From Melieria omissa (lineage: Eukaryota > Arthropoda > Insecta > Diptera > Ulidiidae), in NCBI GenBank assembly GCA_963971225.1, contig OZ020268.1, positions 42,291,348 to 42,355,347 of the forward strand: a DNA stretch of 64,000 nucleotides, given 5' to 3'. Positions 54,167 to 64,000 of the stretch are shown one piece after another. The notes below the pieces were generated by a model. The model made no database searches, was not told the origin of the DNA, and saw only the letters and a program-made list of their open reading frames with translations. Both the position numbers and the translations under genes were made by a program. Within the stretch, counting starts at the first letter, position 1. Each line of letters opens with the position of its first letter.

Positions 54167-56024
54167 TTTTATTTGATTTACGTAGGAAGGTTGGAATCTT
54201 CGAAAGAAACTGCCTTGTCCGTACAAGACAGCCTGCACGATTCACTGGCAGTGAAAAGCTACCAGCGCCTACGTACTAAACCAACCTCCCTGGTATCCTC
54301 TTCCTGTGAGACCCTGCGGCACCACCTGATTAGGTATTCCTTCGCAGGGCAGGCTTTGGTCAGTTACCGCATCATGTTGGCATTAAGCCGTTCGTCTGAT
54401 CTGACTCGTTTCATCATCATCGTTATTACGTCCATACAAGCGTTCCACGCGTCCTCGGTTGTCAACATGAGTTGAACTATCAACTTTGCCGTCAGAGGTT
54501 CATATTCTATCCGCATCCGTCGTCTTAAGTTATTTCTCGCGTCGGTAAATCTACTGCAGTTCGTCATTACGTGGTCCGCGCATTCCTCCTCTCCGTTGCA
54601 GTATAGGCAGAAAGGATGGTCAACGTGTTTGTATTTGTACAAATATCGTCTAAAGCACCCATGGTCAGTTAAAACTTGCGTCAGGTAGTAATTTAATTCT
54701 CCGTGTTTGCGGGAGGTCCAAGTCTCTATGTCAGGAATGAGCTGGTGTGTCCATCGTCCTTTTGTCGAGTTATTCCAGCGAGTTTGCCAATCTGTCATGC
54801 TTTGCGTCCTTAATGCCACTTTGTCCGCTCTGTTTTGCCTAAGTTTTGCAGATTCTTTGGCCTGAATGTCGACCGGAATTTGTCCACTAATTACGCAGGC
54901 CGCGTCAGCAGAGACAGTGCGAAAGGCACTGCATACTCTTAGTGCCATTAGTCGGTGGGCAGAGTTTATGGCCCGCATATAGGACTTGATGGCCGTAGCG
55001 TGGGCCCATATTGGAGCTGCATATAGGACAGTAGAGCCGAAGACTGTGGCTAGTAGTTGTCTGCTTCGTTGTCTTGGGCCGCCAATGTTTGGCAGTAGTC
55101 GCGTCATAGCTGCGCTCACCCGTGCCGCCTTGTCTGATGCATGGACAAGGTGGCTTTTGAAATTCAATCGATGGTCCAAAAGCAGGCCTAGGTATTTAAG
55201 AGAAGGTGCAGATGGAACCAGGTGCTGCCCTACTCGTACCTTGATCCGCTCCACTTTCTTCCGACTGGACATCAGGACAACTTCTGTTTTGTGATCAGCT
55301 AAGTCTAGGCCCGCATTCTTAAGCCACGTCTTAATCTTAAATATTGTTTCGTCACATTTGGTCGTCAATTCTGTCAATTGCTTTGCTACTACAACTAAAG
55401 CTATGTCATCCGCATATCCAATTATATGTGTGCCTTCAGGTTTTTGTATCCTTAGGACTCCGTCATACATAGTATTCCACAGGACTGGCCCTAGAACCGA
55501 ACCCTGTGGGACTCCGGCTGTGACTACGTACTCTTGTGGGCCGTCGTCAGTATCATACCAGAGTCTTCTGTCCTTAAAGTAATTAGCCACAATTCTAATA
55601 ATGTAGTCAGGTGCGCGCATGTCGAAAAGCGAGTCCAACACCCGCTGCCAATTTGCGCTGTTAAATGCATTTTTTACGTCCAAAGTGACCACCGCACAGT
55701 ATTGCTTTTTGCCATCACGCCATCTTGTACCAGCTAGGGCTTCCTTGGCTATTTTATAAACCGCGTCAATTGCGTCCAGTGTTGATCGGTTTTTCCTAAA
55801 ACCGTATTGGTGTTTAGACAGTCCAGTCGGGCCTTCTGTAACAGCGGTGAGTCTACGGCATATGACCTTCTCCAGTATTTTCCCTACCGTGTCAAGCATA
55901 CATAGAGGCCTGTAGGAGGACGGGAGGCCTGGCGGCTTATCGCCTTTTGGGAGTAGGACCAACCGTTGGCGCTTCCATATTTTTGGGAAAATACCCTCAC
56001 GCAGGCATGAGTTGAAAATATTTT
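54151..56024 (-). mobile_element. 5'-truncated R1-clade-like LINE in a GT/AC microsatellite
   Basis: On the minus strand the element runs from 56024 (truncated inside the reverse-transcriptase gene) through a 3' untranslated part to a poly-A tail (T-run 54151-54170 on the plus strand). It sits inside a TG repeat and is bounded by a perfect 17-bp copy of TATG(TG)n. A poly-A tail, target duplication and 5' truncation are the marks of target-primed reverse transcription. Within the R1 clade, families such as Waldo and Mino are known for inserting in CA-type microsatellites, which this insertion site resembles. Family placement by eye is provisional. Confidence 0.85.
54364..56024 (-). CDS. LINE reverse transcriptase fragment with uninterrupted frame
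   Basis: An open frame of about 550 codons with no stop. It lacks the endonuclease and the start of the reverse transcriptase because of 5' truncation. The upstream 47 codons in the same frame (to 56163) are microsatellite and flank, not element. Order: NIFNSCLREGIFPKIWK, LLPKG, SSYRPLCMLDTVGKILEKVI, LSKHQYGFRKNRSTLDAI, VTLDVKNAFNSANW (first catalytic Asp), AGVPQGSVLGPVLWN, GYADDIALVV (catalytic YADD), LADHKTEVVLMSSRK and LKYLGLLLDHRLNF. The C-terminal knuckle follows: FCLYCNGEEECADHVMTNC. All catalytic motifs of what remains are conserved, so the insertion is probably young. It cannot be autonomous. Confidence 0.92.
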
Positions 56025-56041
56025 TATGTGTGTGTGTGTGT
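56025..56041. repeat. Target duplication, right copy, of the LINE insertion
   Basis: Identical to 54134-54150; the microsatellite continues to about 56050 as GGGTGTGTG. Confidence 0.75.
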
Positions 56042-56050
56042 GGGTGTGTG

Positions 56051-57269
56051 CGGGAAGTGAAAAGTATAAATTGCGCCGGATGTGGAACGAACTGCAATTT
56101 TCTTACACCCATCATAACAACACAGCTCCATCCAGCTTTTGTTTTTCTGTGCTCATTTTCCACTTTTTGCGTTCATTACACTCGAGGAAATTTCTAAATC
56201 GAAATGTGTGCGCGAAATTGCATTATTGAAGAGAATGCAGTGTCATAATGTTCAATCTGTGACAAGTTGCTGGTTTGTGGCCATGCAAAGACTCAGTAGG
56301 AAATTGATTCATTTTTATTGGTCAATCATTGTTTGTAGATAACGAAGCTGCAAAAACAAAACGCCAATTGACTCGTTCCAATTAAATTTCTTCTAGTTCC
56401 ACGACTAATCCTCTTTCTTACTATTTGTGGTTCGAAATTGTGAGATTTATTTATAAAAAAAAATTGATTTGATACAATGAACAATCAAGAATACTAATTG
56501 ACGTAATTGGAGACAAATTCATTCATACATCATCTACTCGCTCGCCGAACTATTCGTCTATCCGTCCATCCATTTAATTTGAATACTTAATACGATAACT
56601 TAAAATTGTCCTTCTTTCTTAACTCATTGCCAGACCATATTATCTCTTTTCTATTTGCTTGAGCAGATCCCTGCGACTAATGTTCCATGGGCTTTTATGG
56701 TTGGATCTCGTAGTATCAACGACTGGCTGCTTTCCTGCCTCCTTCCTCGTCTTCTAAGCATAGTCCACAGCTAACACCCTGAGCCGTGAAGGGTGTCTTT
56801 TGAAGTTTCCAGGCCCCGAAATTAAAGAGTACAACTTTTATTCTAAAACCTTTAAAGTGTCAGGAAGTTTTTTTGTTAAATATGCAGAATTGTTTACGAT
56901 TAATGAATTCATTTTTTATTCTATGTTATGAAAACTTTTTGTCAACTACATTGTTTGCTTTTGTTAATTACACAGTGCGTGAAATTTGCCCTTAAAAATT
57001 TAGACATGGGGGGGCCTACTGAAAGACTTTTCTATAGGTATACTGAGTTGAGATCCACCAGCCGTTTGGCTGGATTGGCTCTAGTTTAAGAGAAATCCGA
57101 CTTTGAAGTTTGCTCATTTTCAAATGTTAATAGGTTCTTAATCGTTCCGAATATCGCTTTACTGTCTTCGGCAAGTTTGTAGATATTTTAACGACCAACA
57201 AATTTGCTAAAGACACCAATCCAAAAAAAATACATTCAAACTGTGTAATTGCGATTTGTGCATTTTTTT
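56051..57269. other. Flank, no gene seen
   Basis: AT-rich. A moderately GC-rich block at 56660-56820 was checked for retroelement protein tails without a clear match. Confidence 0.4.
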
Positions 57270-57354
57270 GCGCAGCGCAACGTGGCGTATGAGTGTCATT
57301 TATTTATATTAATATTACAATTAAATGGCACTCATACGCCACGTTGCACTGCGC
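57270..57354. repeat. Inverted repeat able to form a long hairpin
   Basis: Arms of about 34 bp (57270-57303 and 57321-57354) built on GCAACGTGGCGTATGAGTG and its complement, with few mismatches and a 17-bp AT loop. It is immediately followed by the hairpin modules at 57357. Confidence 0.88.
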
Positions 57355-57356
57355 TG

Positions 57357-57420
57357 CTGAATCGGCACTTGAACCGATTCAAAACAGTTTATTGCTGAAT
57401 TGAGCACTTGAACTTAATCC
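57357..57420. repeat. Two hairpin modules related to the cluster at 39987-40169
   Basis: CTGAATCGGCACTTGAACCG-ATTCA (57357-57381) is nearly identical to the module at 40011. A diverged module follows at 57395-57420 (CTGAATTGAGCACTTGAACT). The flank beyond also resembles that at 40170 (GGTGTTGG..TTT, TTTAC), so this is a second copy of the same larger repeat. Confidence 0.8.
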
Positions 57421-57429
57421 AACCCGGAG

Positions 57430-59116
57430 CAAAGATTAAAGGTGTTGGTTTTTTTTAGGTTTAAAAATTGGCTCACTATATTTACAATTTTAATAATAAT
57501 AATTCCCCATCCTTCCCTCTCCCTGTTTGCTAAATTGTTAGAATTTTCGCCAAATACTTGTTTCGTAGTTTAATTTTTCATTTTTAATATTATTTGTAAT
57601 ATTTAAATATTTAATAATTATTTTGATTTTATCAAAATTTTCAAAATATATATGAATACATTTTATGAGTGCGAACATTTTCGCTTTGGCCTCAACCGAC
57701 AAAACGCTTGAGTTGCACACGTTGCAAATATTAGGTTATGTTTTCCCATGTGTTTTTTTCTGCCCCCTTGTTGGCCTCACTGTTTTTTGTGTATTGTGCC
57801 ACAGCGGAGTTCTAATGAAAATTGTACATAACTAACATAAAAAACAAAACAAAAACAATAGGAAATTGTCTTAAACCACACATTAAGTGCGTTTAGTAAT
57901 TAAAAGATACGAAGCAGGCAGCGTGTTGGTTGTGTGTGTGCAGCACGTGGCACTTAGTGGCAATTAAAGTTTTTGGCTAAAAGTTGAGGCGACGAGCTTC
58001 ACACTCCAATTGCTGATGACACCTGCAGCTGCACACAACGTGGCAACACTGTCGGGCATTTGCCAAAATCCACTACTAGTCGACTAACGAACTAAAAGTA
58101 CATAAATAACTAGCATTCAATTAGCATAGATTTAATAATTCAATTACAATTAACTACCAACTAACTGAATAGTGTAAGCCCCATGAAAAAAATGAATATT
58201 GTAACTGGATATCATGTTCTAGCTGTAAATTAGCGAGTGGGAAACCGCATAGTCAAATGGAACTAGTCCTGTGTGTATGTATGTGTAAGCAGCGCCCAAT
58301 ATCGATACAACGCGCATCGCACACCCAACGATGCACCAGCGGCCGTAGCGTGTATCACGATTCGCTACGAATGCCAAATGGGACAACAAGTAGCAATGAC
58401 TAAGCCACAAATACGCGTAGTTTAATTCTGGATTTTTTTTTCATTTGCATTATTTCGACTTGAAGCGAATGGCGAATACATATTTTCAAATCATACTATT
58501 CGAAATTTACAAAAACCAAACACGAAGCACTCCACACGCCACGTCGACGAGCGCAACACTTATGGTTGCGGGTAAAGGGCGAGGAGCGGGGAAAAGCGCG
58601 AAAGTGTCGTGCAGGCAGACAATTCGCATTTGCTCTTCTCTCAACGTTTGCGCAAATTGAACACAACATTGTAAATTATTTGTAAAATTTAGCATAGGTT
58701 CAATGTCGCAGCAAACTGACAAGGCAGCCGCACAGACAGCAACAACAAAAACTGTCAGGTGTTTGCAACAAAAAATAAATAAAAAATAAACCCATTTAGC
58801 AACGATATTTATGAGATGAATGATTTAACTTAACACTAACAAATAAACCTAAAACTGACCATAGTTTAAATTGCATATGGAAATATGAAACAAACCACAA
58901 CAACAACAAACAAACAAACAAATGGAATTCAATGCATTTTAAAAATGAACATCAAATAAATAAAAAAGAATTTTCAAATCAATAACAAAAACATCGATGT
59001 TGTTTTTTTAATCGCTTGTCGTGGCGGGACGCTAAGGAAAAATTTAAGATGACCAAAGAGCAGTGGGTCACGCAGGATCGTTCATAACGTTTGAGCCCAA
59101 GTACCAGTTGAAACTA
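57430..59116. other. Flank, no gene seen
   Basis: AT-rich with AAC/AAAC-type short repeats near 58895-58925. No coding recognised. Confidence 0.45.
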
Positions 59117-59697
59117 CAAGGTGAGCGGAAAGTTTCTGCATACAAAAATAACATCCTTAAGGATCATTTGTATTGCTTGGCATTTTTTTTTATTTAAACC
59201 ACTAAATCATATCCAAGCAAAGTTCAATTCATCATTCATATTGCGTATGTGTGCCATGTTTTTTCGTAGCAGTCTAGGACTCGCTTTCGAAAACTTTCGC
59301 ACAAGACCGACGTTTAGGCCAACGATATGGCATCCCACCCTTGTTTTACTCTCTCAATGAGTTGAAGTCTATTGACAGGTTTTGGACTCCGAAATATTGA
59401 ATCTTGAATTCTGGACCAAATATGTTCAATAGGATTAAGATCTGGCGAATTTCTCGGACAGTCTTTCCATACTATCATAAATAGACTTTTAGCAGCACTT
59501 ATTGACTGTTTCGCCGTATGACATCGCGCACCGTCCTGCATTAAAATCGCTGTAGATGTACGAGGGAATTGCTTAGAATTTTCAAACCATCACATTATTA
59601 GGGATTTCCCCATTTCGTTTTCAAATAAAACAAGCAATCAGAATTTCAACTATATTACAATCAAAACGATGTATGCAGAAACTTTCCGCCCAACCTG
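59117..59697 (-). mobile_element. Tc1-like deletion derivative
   Basis: The inverted ends CAAGGTGAGCGGAAAGTTTC (59117) and its near-complement ending CGCCCAACCTG (59697) share about 24 of 27 bases. TA flanks both ends (59115-59116, 59698-59699). The 581-bp length is less than half of a full element. The minus strand keeps the C-terminal part of a transposase (59314-59541). Confidence 0.88.
59314..59541 (-). pseudogene. C-terminal remnant of a Tc1 transposase
   Basis: The minus strand gives MQDGARCHTAKQ (second catalytic Asp), then NSPDLNPIEHIW (catalytic Glu) and a C-terminal part RLQLIERVKQGWDAISLA with a stop. The DNA-binding domain and first catalytic Asp are deleted, so no activity is possible. 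Confidence 0.9.
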
Positions 59698-59699
59698 TA

Positions 59700-62063
59700 T
59701 ATTTGGCAACGGAAATACATGCAAGATGGAACTATTTGGAAGGAGTTCGAACCCCCAAAACTTCTCTTGCGTGTGTCAGCATGAGAAATATGGGAGGAAA
59801 ATTTTATATTTTCAGGAAAATCCATGAAGATGGGGTAAAAAGTTTCTGGCCAAAACCGGAAATGGTGCCAACAGGCTCGAATTCTACATTGAATGTCGAA
59901 TTTTCAACGTGAATGCCGCCACAGTGTGGCTTAACCCCACGTTGCTTAAAAGCACAGAGTATCAAAACTAAGCATTGATAAGCGCCCCGAGAGACTAGCT
60001 CCCGGTACCGATTGGGTTAATGTGCTCGAATTCTACAATCAAATCACTGACTAAAAAAAACTATCAATGACTCGCTTGAAATGTGTTTTCTGTCGATTGC
60101 ACTTTTAACCACAATCAATGGAGTCAACTTGCCGCTCACTCGTTAAATTAGTTTCAGTCCCTTACGGAGCCTAGTAAAGTCCGGGCCCAAGCATTGCTAA
60201 GAAATATTTCATATAATGGACTTCCCAGTAGTAACAGCTTTCCCAACTTATTTAAATTTGCTGTCTTCTGTCGCAATTTAATAAAATTGCACGATCCTTT
60301 CAGCAGTTCTTAGCCCAAAAGAGGCCCTGTACAAGGTTTAGATATGTGATACTGCGATTTTTTGAAATTCAGAAGCCCTCTTTTTGAAAGTGAAAATGAT
60401 TTAGAAAATGCATTCCATTGTAAATCGGTTTTCTCTTTTATTTGAATTGATGTTAAGCCTTACAAAAGTAAACACTGGTTGACCGCATGCTCCTCCCACT
60501 TATCCACTTTCACATAAGTTAGCAAGGGCGTCTTATTCAAAAGGCTCTAAACATATACAAAGAGCAACCCATCTGATAACTAAATACTATACAATCACAT
60601 CCCTACTATACAATAGGGATAGGATAGGAATCCCGGGATACTTCTACACAATCGTGCAAAAAATGAAAACTCCTGACGGCACTTTTAATTAACGCCGAAA
60701 ATTTGTCATTCCACTCTCGTACATTTAAAGCAACTGGATCTAAATAGTTGAAAAATAATATAAAATAATAATAAAAATATAATAAGTAAGTAAGACTAAA
60801 ATAATAAGTCGCAAGCAAAAAATCATCAATAAACAAAAAAACAAAAAAAATCAAGCATCTGTGCTATGCCCAAAGAAATCTTATTGCTTTTTACTATCCC
60901 CTCAAATTTTACAGTATTGCTGCCACAATTTGTCCAATAATGAAGCGTAAAAATCAACATCAAAGTCAAGATAGTAAAAATTATTTTTCTTACAGCATAA
61001 AAACTCGATCGCAATAACTACAAATAGAACTGTTTGGAAGAGAGATATTTCGGTGTTTTACTGCGATTTTAGGAAGTCAAAATCAGCGCTCTTTTCATTT
61101 GAAATTTTCTTGCGAGAAGAAATGAATTTAGATTTTAATAATTCAGTGGCAAATAGTTACGAAAGAAAATGTTAGAAAGTATTGTTATGATATTTTTCAA
61201 CACAGCAAGGCATGCAATCTCTACTCAATTCAAGTTTTTGATTTATTAGTACAATTTATTTGTAACAACTTAAAACAGAAAACACTAATCCTCGGATAAC
61301 CTGATTAGACGTTTGGTCTCTACAAGAATGAAATTGCTAGAGCAGAAAAAAACATTATTTACAAAACATTATTTTACAAAATAAGTCCGTATAATGAAAC
61401 GTATACGCCAGGTTGAGCTCTAGCAGGATTGACAGATACTTACGTAAGCATATCTTGAAACTGGTAAGTAATATTGAACATTATTTAAAAATATTCAATA
61501 CAAATAGTCGAAGTAAATAAATAAGAAAGTAATAAAGGGTGTCTTCGAATTGCATCTAAATAGACATTTCGGACCATTAACAAAATTTTAGACAAACACT
61601 AAAAATCAGACAACATAATCTTCTTAACATATTCTATTGAAATATAAAATTGGAGTGTTTAAAAATGTATATCTTTGGAGTTCAAGGTTTGAACTACCCT
61701 ATGCCAGAGCCGTAGCCTAACTTGGTCTTGAGAGGTTTAAAGAAATGTTGTGTTAAAAATTTAGTATTACGTGCTTTTTAAAATGTTTAAGAACATTTTT
61801 TTTGTGACTTAATAGTGCTTTGAAAATACACTTCTTTCGATTTTTAGTCAAAATTTCATGATATTTGGTTCAACATACGCGGAGTCAAATTGCGGTTAAA
61901 GTGAAAGTACATTTGTGTCTTCGGTACAAAAATTAACATCGAACGAAGAGAGAAAAGTTTTGTTTTTGTGAGAACATAAAGATTACTGCAGATTCTATCA
62001 ATTCCATGCATGAATTCATTAGCAATGCTACAAAAATATTCTTTGAAATTCTTTAAAGTCGAC
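59700..62063. other. Flank, no gene seen
   Basis: AT-rich sequence without recognisable genes or element ends. The open frames are short and lack domains. Confidence 0.45.
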
Positions 62064-62067
62064 TTAA

Positions 62068-62585
62068 TCCTTCGCTGCATGGCATTGCATATATGCAATG
62101 TTAACTTTTCATAGATTTGGAAACTATTCTATTCAGCATTTTACAATCGTTCATTCTTCAGTTGCATCTTTTATGTTAAAAGAATTTATTACTAACGGAA
62201 TTTTACGATTAACATTGAAAGTATGCGCAAAAGAATCGAAAAAGCAACAAGTGATTCGATTTGGTGAAATAATTTTGGTTATTGATGGCGATGGTGATTT
62301 GGCGGTTGTCGTCGCTCAGCTGTTTAGTGCGTTGAATTACGAGTATACAGTGACGCCTGACCTCTGTTCGACTCCCCGTAGTTGTCAACACTAAAACATA
62401 GATTAAACCGACTTTCATTTCGGCGGTAGCGCTCTCGCCAGGATACGGAAAATGGCCGCAAAACTTCTTTCATAGATACAGGAATTCAACAAAACTTAAT
62501 TTTTACCATCAGAACTTAACAAGCAACGAGAATAATTTAACAAAAAAGTTTTCTCTTCACGGAAATTAAATCATGCAACGAAGGG
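62068..62585. mobile_element. TTAA-target MITE, family B, copy 2 (uninterrupted)
   Basis: It is flanked by TTAA (62064-62067, 62586-62589). The ends are TCCTTCGCTGCATG and CATGCAACGAAGGG. It aligns over its whole length with 27232-29418 once the two insertions there are ignored and serves as their empty-site reference. It contains the tRNA-like segment at 62301-62385. No transposase. Confidence 0.9.
62301..62385 (+). repeat. tRNA-like segment inside family B element, copy 2
   Basis: A-box-like CGCTCAGCTGTTTAGTGCG and B-box-like CTGTTCGACTCCCCG, nearly identical to 29145-29230. The stems are incomplete, so it is not a tRNA gene. Confidence 0.6.
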
Positions 62586-63144
62586 TTAAACATCTCAATG
62601 ATATAAATTCATTGCACTTAAACGGAAACTTTGGCTACCAAAAAGTGTGTGCACAGTTTGTTCTGCACAAGTTGACTGACGCCATCGCATCGATTGACAC
62701 TTGTGACTGTTCTTGAACCACAGCTCAAGTGCGGTACCGTGCGACTTTCACCTTTTCGGAAAAATTCATTTTTCCATGAAAGCAGGGTTTTTTGGAAGAC
62801 GTAGAAGCCATCCAAAAGGACATCCCGGCTGATGATCTAAAACACTCATTCGACATGCTTTTAGACCGTGGAATTCCGTGGACCGTGGCAAAATCGGTTT
62901 TGCCAAAATAAATTTGTTGTTATTATTTTTTCTCGTAAGGAAACGTATAGTGATTGAAAAAGTTGAACAATGATAGGCTATGGTGGGGGGGTTTGATGCC
63001 CAATTCTCCCCCTTGGCTAGGCCTCTGTTCTTCCCGTATTGCATTTCAACAACAGAAGTAATTTCAGCTGTCACAACTGGCGCTGCGATGATATTTGACA
63101 AGTCAACTATGGAATATTTCCTGTGGTGGCTAGACTAAAAAAAT

Positions 63145-63178
63145 GAAGCATCTCTGTGATAAATTACAGAGATGCTTC
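63145..63178. repeat. Perfect 13-bp hairpin
   Basis: GAAGCATCTCTGT (63145-63157) pairs exactly with ACAGAGATGCTTC (63166-63178) across an 8-base loop. It precedes a possible transposase remnant. Confidence 0.85.
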
Positions 63179-63330
63179 GTAACTTTGGCTGGCAATGCGA
63201 CAGCAACTATTCAAGCATTCAAGGACAATATTCGAGTTGTAATTGGCAAAGTTCAGCCACTAATCTACAAAAACATGATGAAAGAAGAACACGAACGACG
63301 ATTTGTAGAAGGGCCGAGGCAGATATTTGG
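63172..63330 (+). pseudogene. Possible C-terminal transposase remnant (low confidence)
   Basis: One plus-strand frame gives TIQAFKDNIRVVIGKVQPLI followed by YKNMMKEEHERR. This resembles the C-terminal helical tail seen in some Tc1/mariner-superfamily transposases. No catalytic motif is visible upstream and no terminal repeats were found, so this is only a suggestion. Confidence 0.3.
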
Positions 63331-64000
63331 CGTATATTGCGTTATATTACTTACTCCATAGTTCGTTTAGTAAAAGTATTACCACCTACTATGCTCGTAT
63401 CTTGTGAATCAAAATGCTGAAAATCCTTGTATTTGCCTTCTTTTTTCATGTTTCAATTTGATCTCCTTCTTCGACAATATTGACAGTATTGGCTGCTTCT
63501 TGTTGCTGCTGCTACTTTGTCATTCCACCCTACGAAGCTGCCTTTTGAATTATCATCAACGACAATAATCAATTTGTGCAAATAGTGCCCAAAGCAACCT
63601 GCATTCTAAAGAGTAGAATACAGGTAGAGTAGAAGTAGAAGTAGAAGATATGTAAAAAAGTCTTGTTTTTAATCAGTAGGAAGACGATGCACTGCCACAT
63701 TGTGATATGCTCGAAATTTCAACATACTTGGATTTCGAGCTATGCAAATCTAATGTGAGGCGTATCACATCATGTCGACCTTAGACACAGCGAGGTAATC
63801 AGCATAAGGAAAACCACATCTTTTATGTATTTTATTTATTGCCAAATGGCAGTAGAGAACATGGCAGAGTGCTTCGTCTTCTTTGCCTTAGTAATTTATT
63901 TTGATTTATTTATTTATGTATGAATTTATTTGTTTCGATTTGCCAACACTACAAGACTAACCATCGATCTTATATACATTTCACAAACACTTAAATTTAA

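Larger units (their letters stand above)
62590..64000. other. Flank, mostly without recognisable features
   Basis: AT-rich to mixed. It holds the hairpin at 63145-63178, a possible transposase tail at 63172-63330, and a GTAGAA repeat near 63625-63650. Confidence 0.4.

Overview
The window reads as a piece of an insect (dipteran) nuclear genome, most like a tephritid or drosophilid-type fly. The signs are AT-rich non-coding DNA, abundant CAA/TTG and CA/GT simple repeats, GT-AG split exons with GC-rich codon ends, and a dense mix of mariner, Tc1, DD37E, hAT-like and TTAA-target DNA transposons with non-LTR and LTR retroelements. The species cannot be fixed from sequence alone.

Only one host gene is supported. 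It is a plus-strand two-pore-domain (K2P) potassium channel gene spread over most of the window. Exons at 12809-12905 (extracellular cap helix), 13166-13292 (rest of cap, pore helix 1, start of the first GYG filter) and 48441 onward (GYG, TM2, a glycine/serine/histidine-rich cytosolic loop, TM3, second filter GFG, TM4 and C-terminal tail) join in frame across introns of 260 bp and about 35.1 kb. TM1 is not found and probably lies upstream of base 1. A small candidate exon at 1033-1091 has a compatible splice phase.

The most unusual feature is the 3' end of this gene. The reading frame meets TGA at 49220, 49826 and 49844, each followed by C. Yet the same frame stays open and strongly coding-like (GC-rich third positions, complex sequence, proline run, acidic run) to a TGA-G at 50066. 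This fits multiple programmed stop-codon readthrough, adding 201, 5 and 73 codons.

The rest is intron and flank loaded with mobile DNA. From left to right it holds: a full-length but broken mariner (3874-5156); a foldback element (7740-8400); a LINE reverse-transcriptase remnant split by a TTAA-flanked MITE (8470-9480); an internally deleted mariner with good ends (9679-10178); a second mariner pseudogene (14265-15299); a tandem duplication carrying a LINE tail (15728-17267); three solo LTRs of one family (18598, 26111 on the minus strand, 34941); an apparently intact DD37E transposon (24761-26069) and a decayed relative with a SINE inside it (37201-38500); a three-layer nest of transposons whose two inner insertions are confirmed by an empty copy of the host element at 62068; several TIR elements and MITEs at 31-46 kb; a 5'-truncated R1-type LINE inserted in a GT microsatellite with a 17-bp target duplication (54151-56024); and a Tc1 deletion derivative (59117-59697).

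No tRNA, rRNA, CRISPR or bacterial operon structure is present. tRNA-like segments occur only inside repeats.
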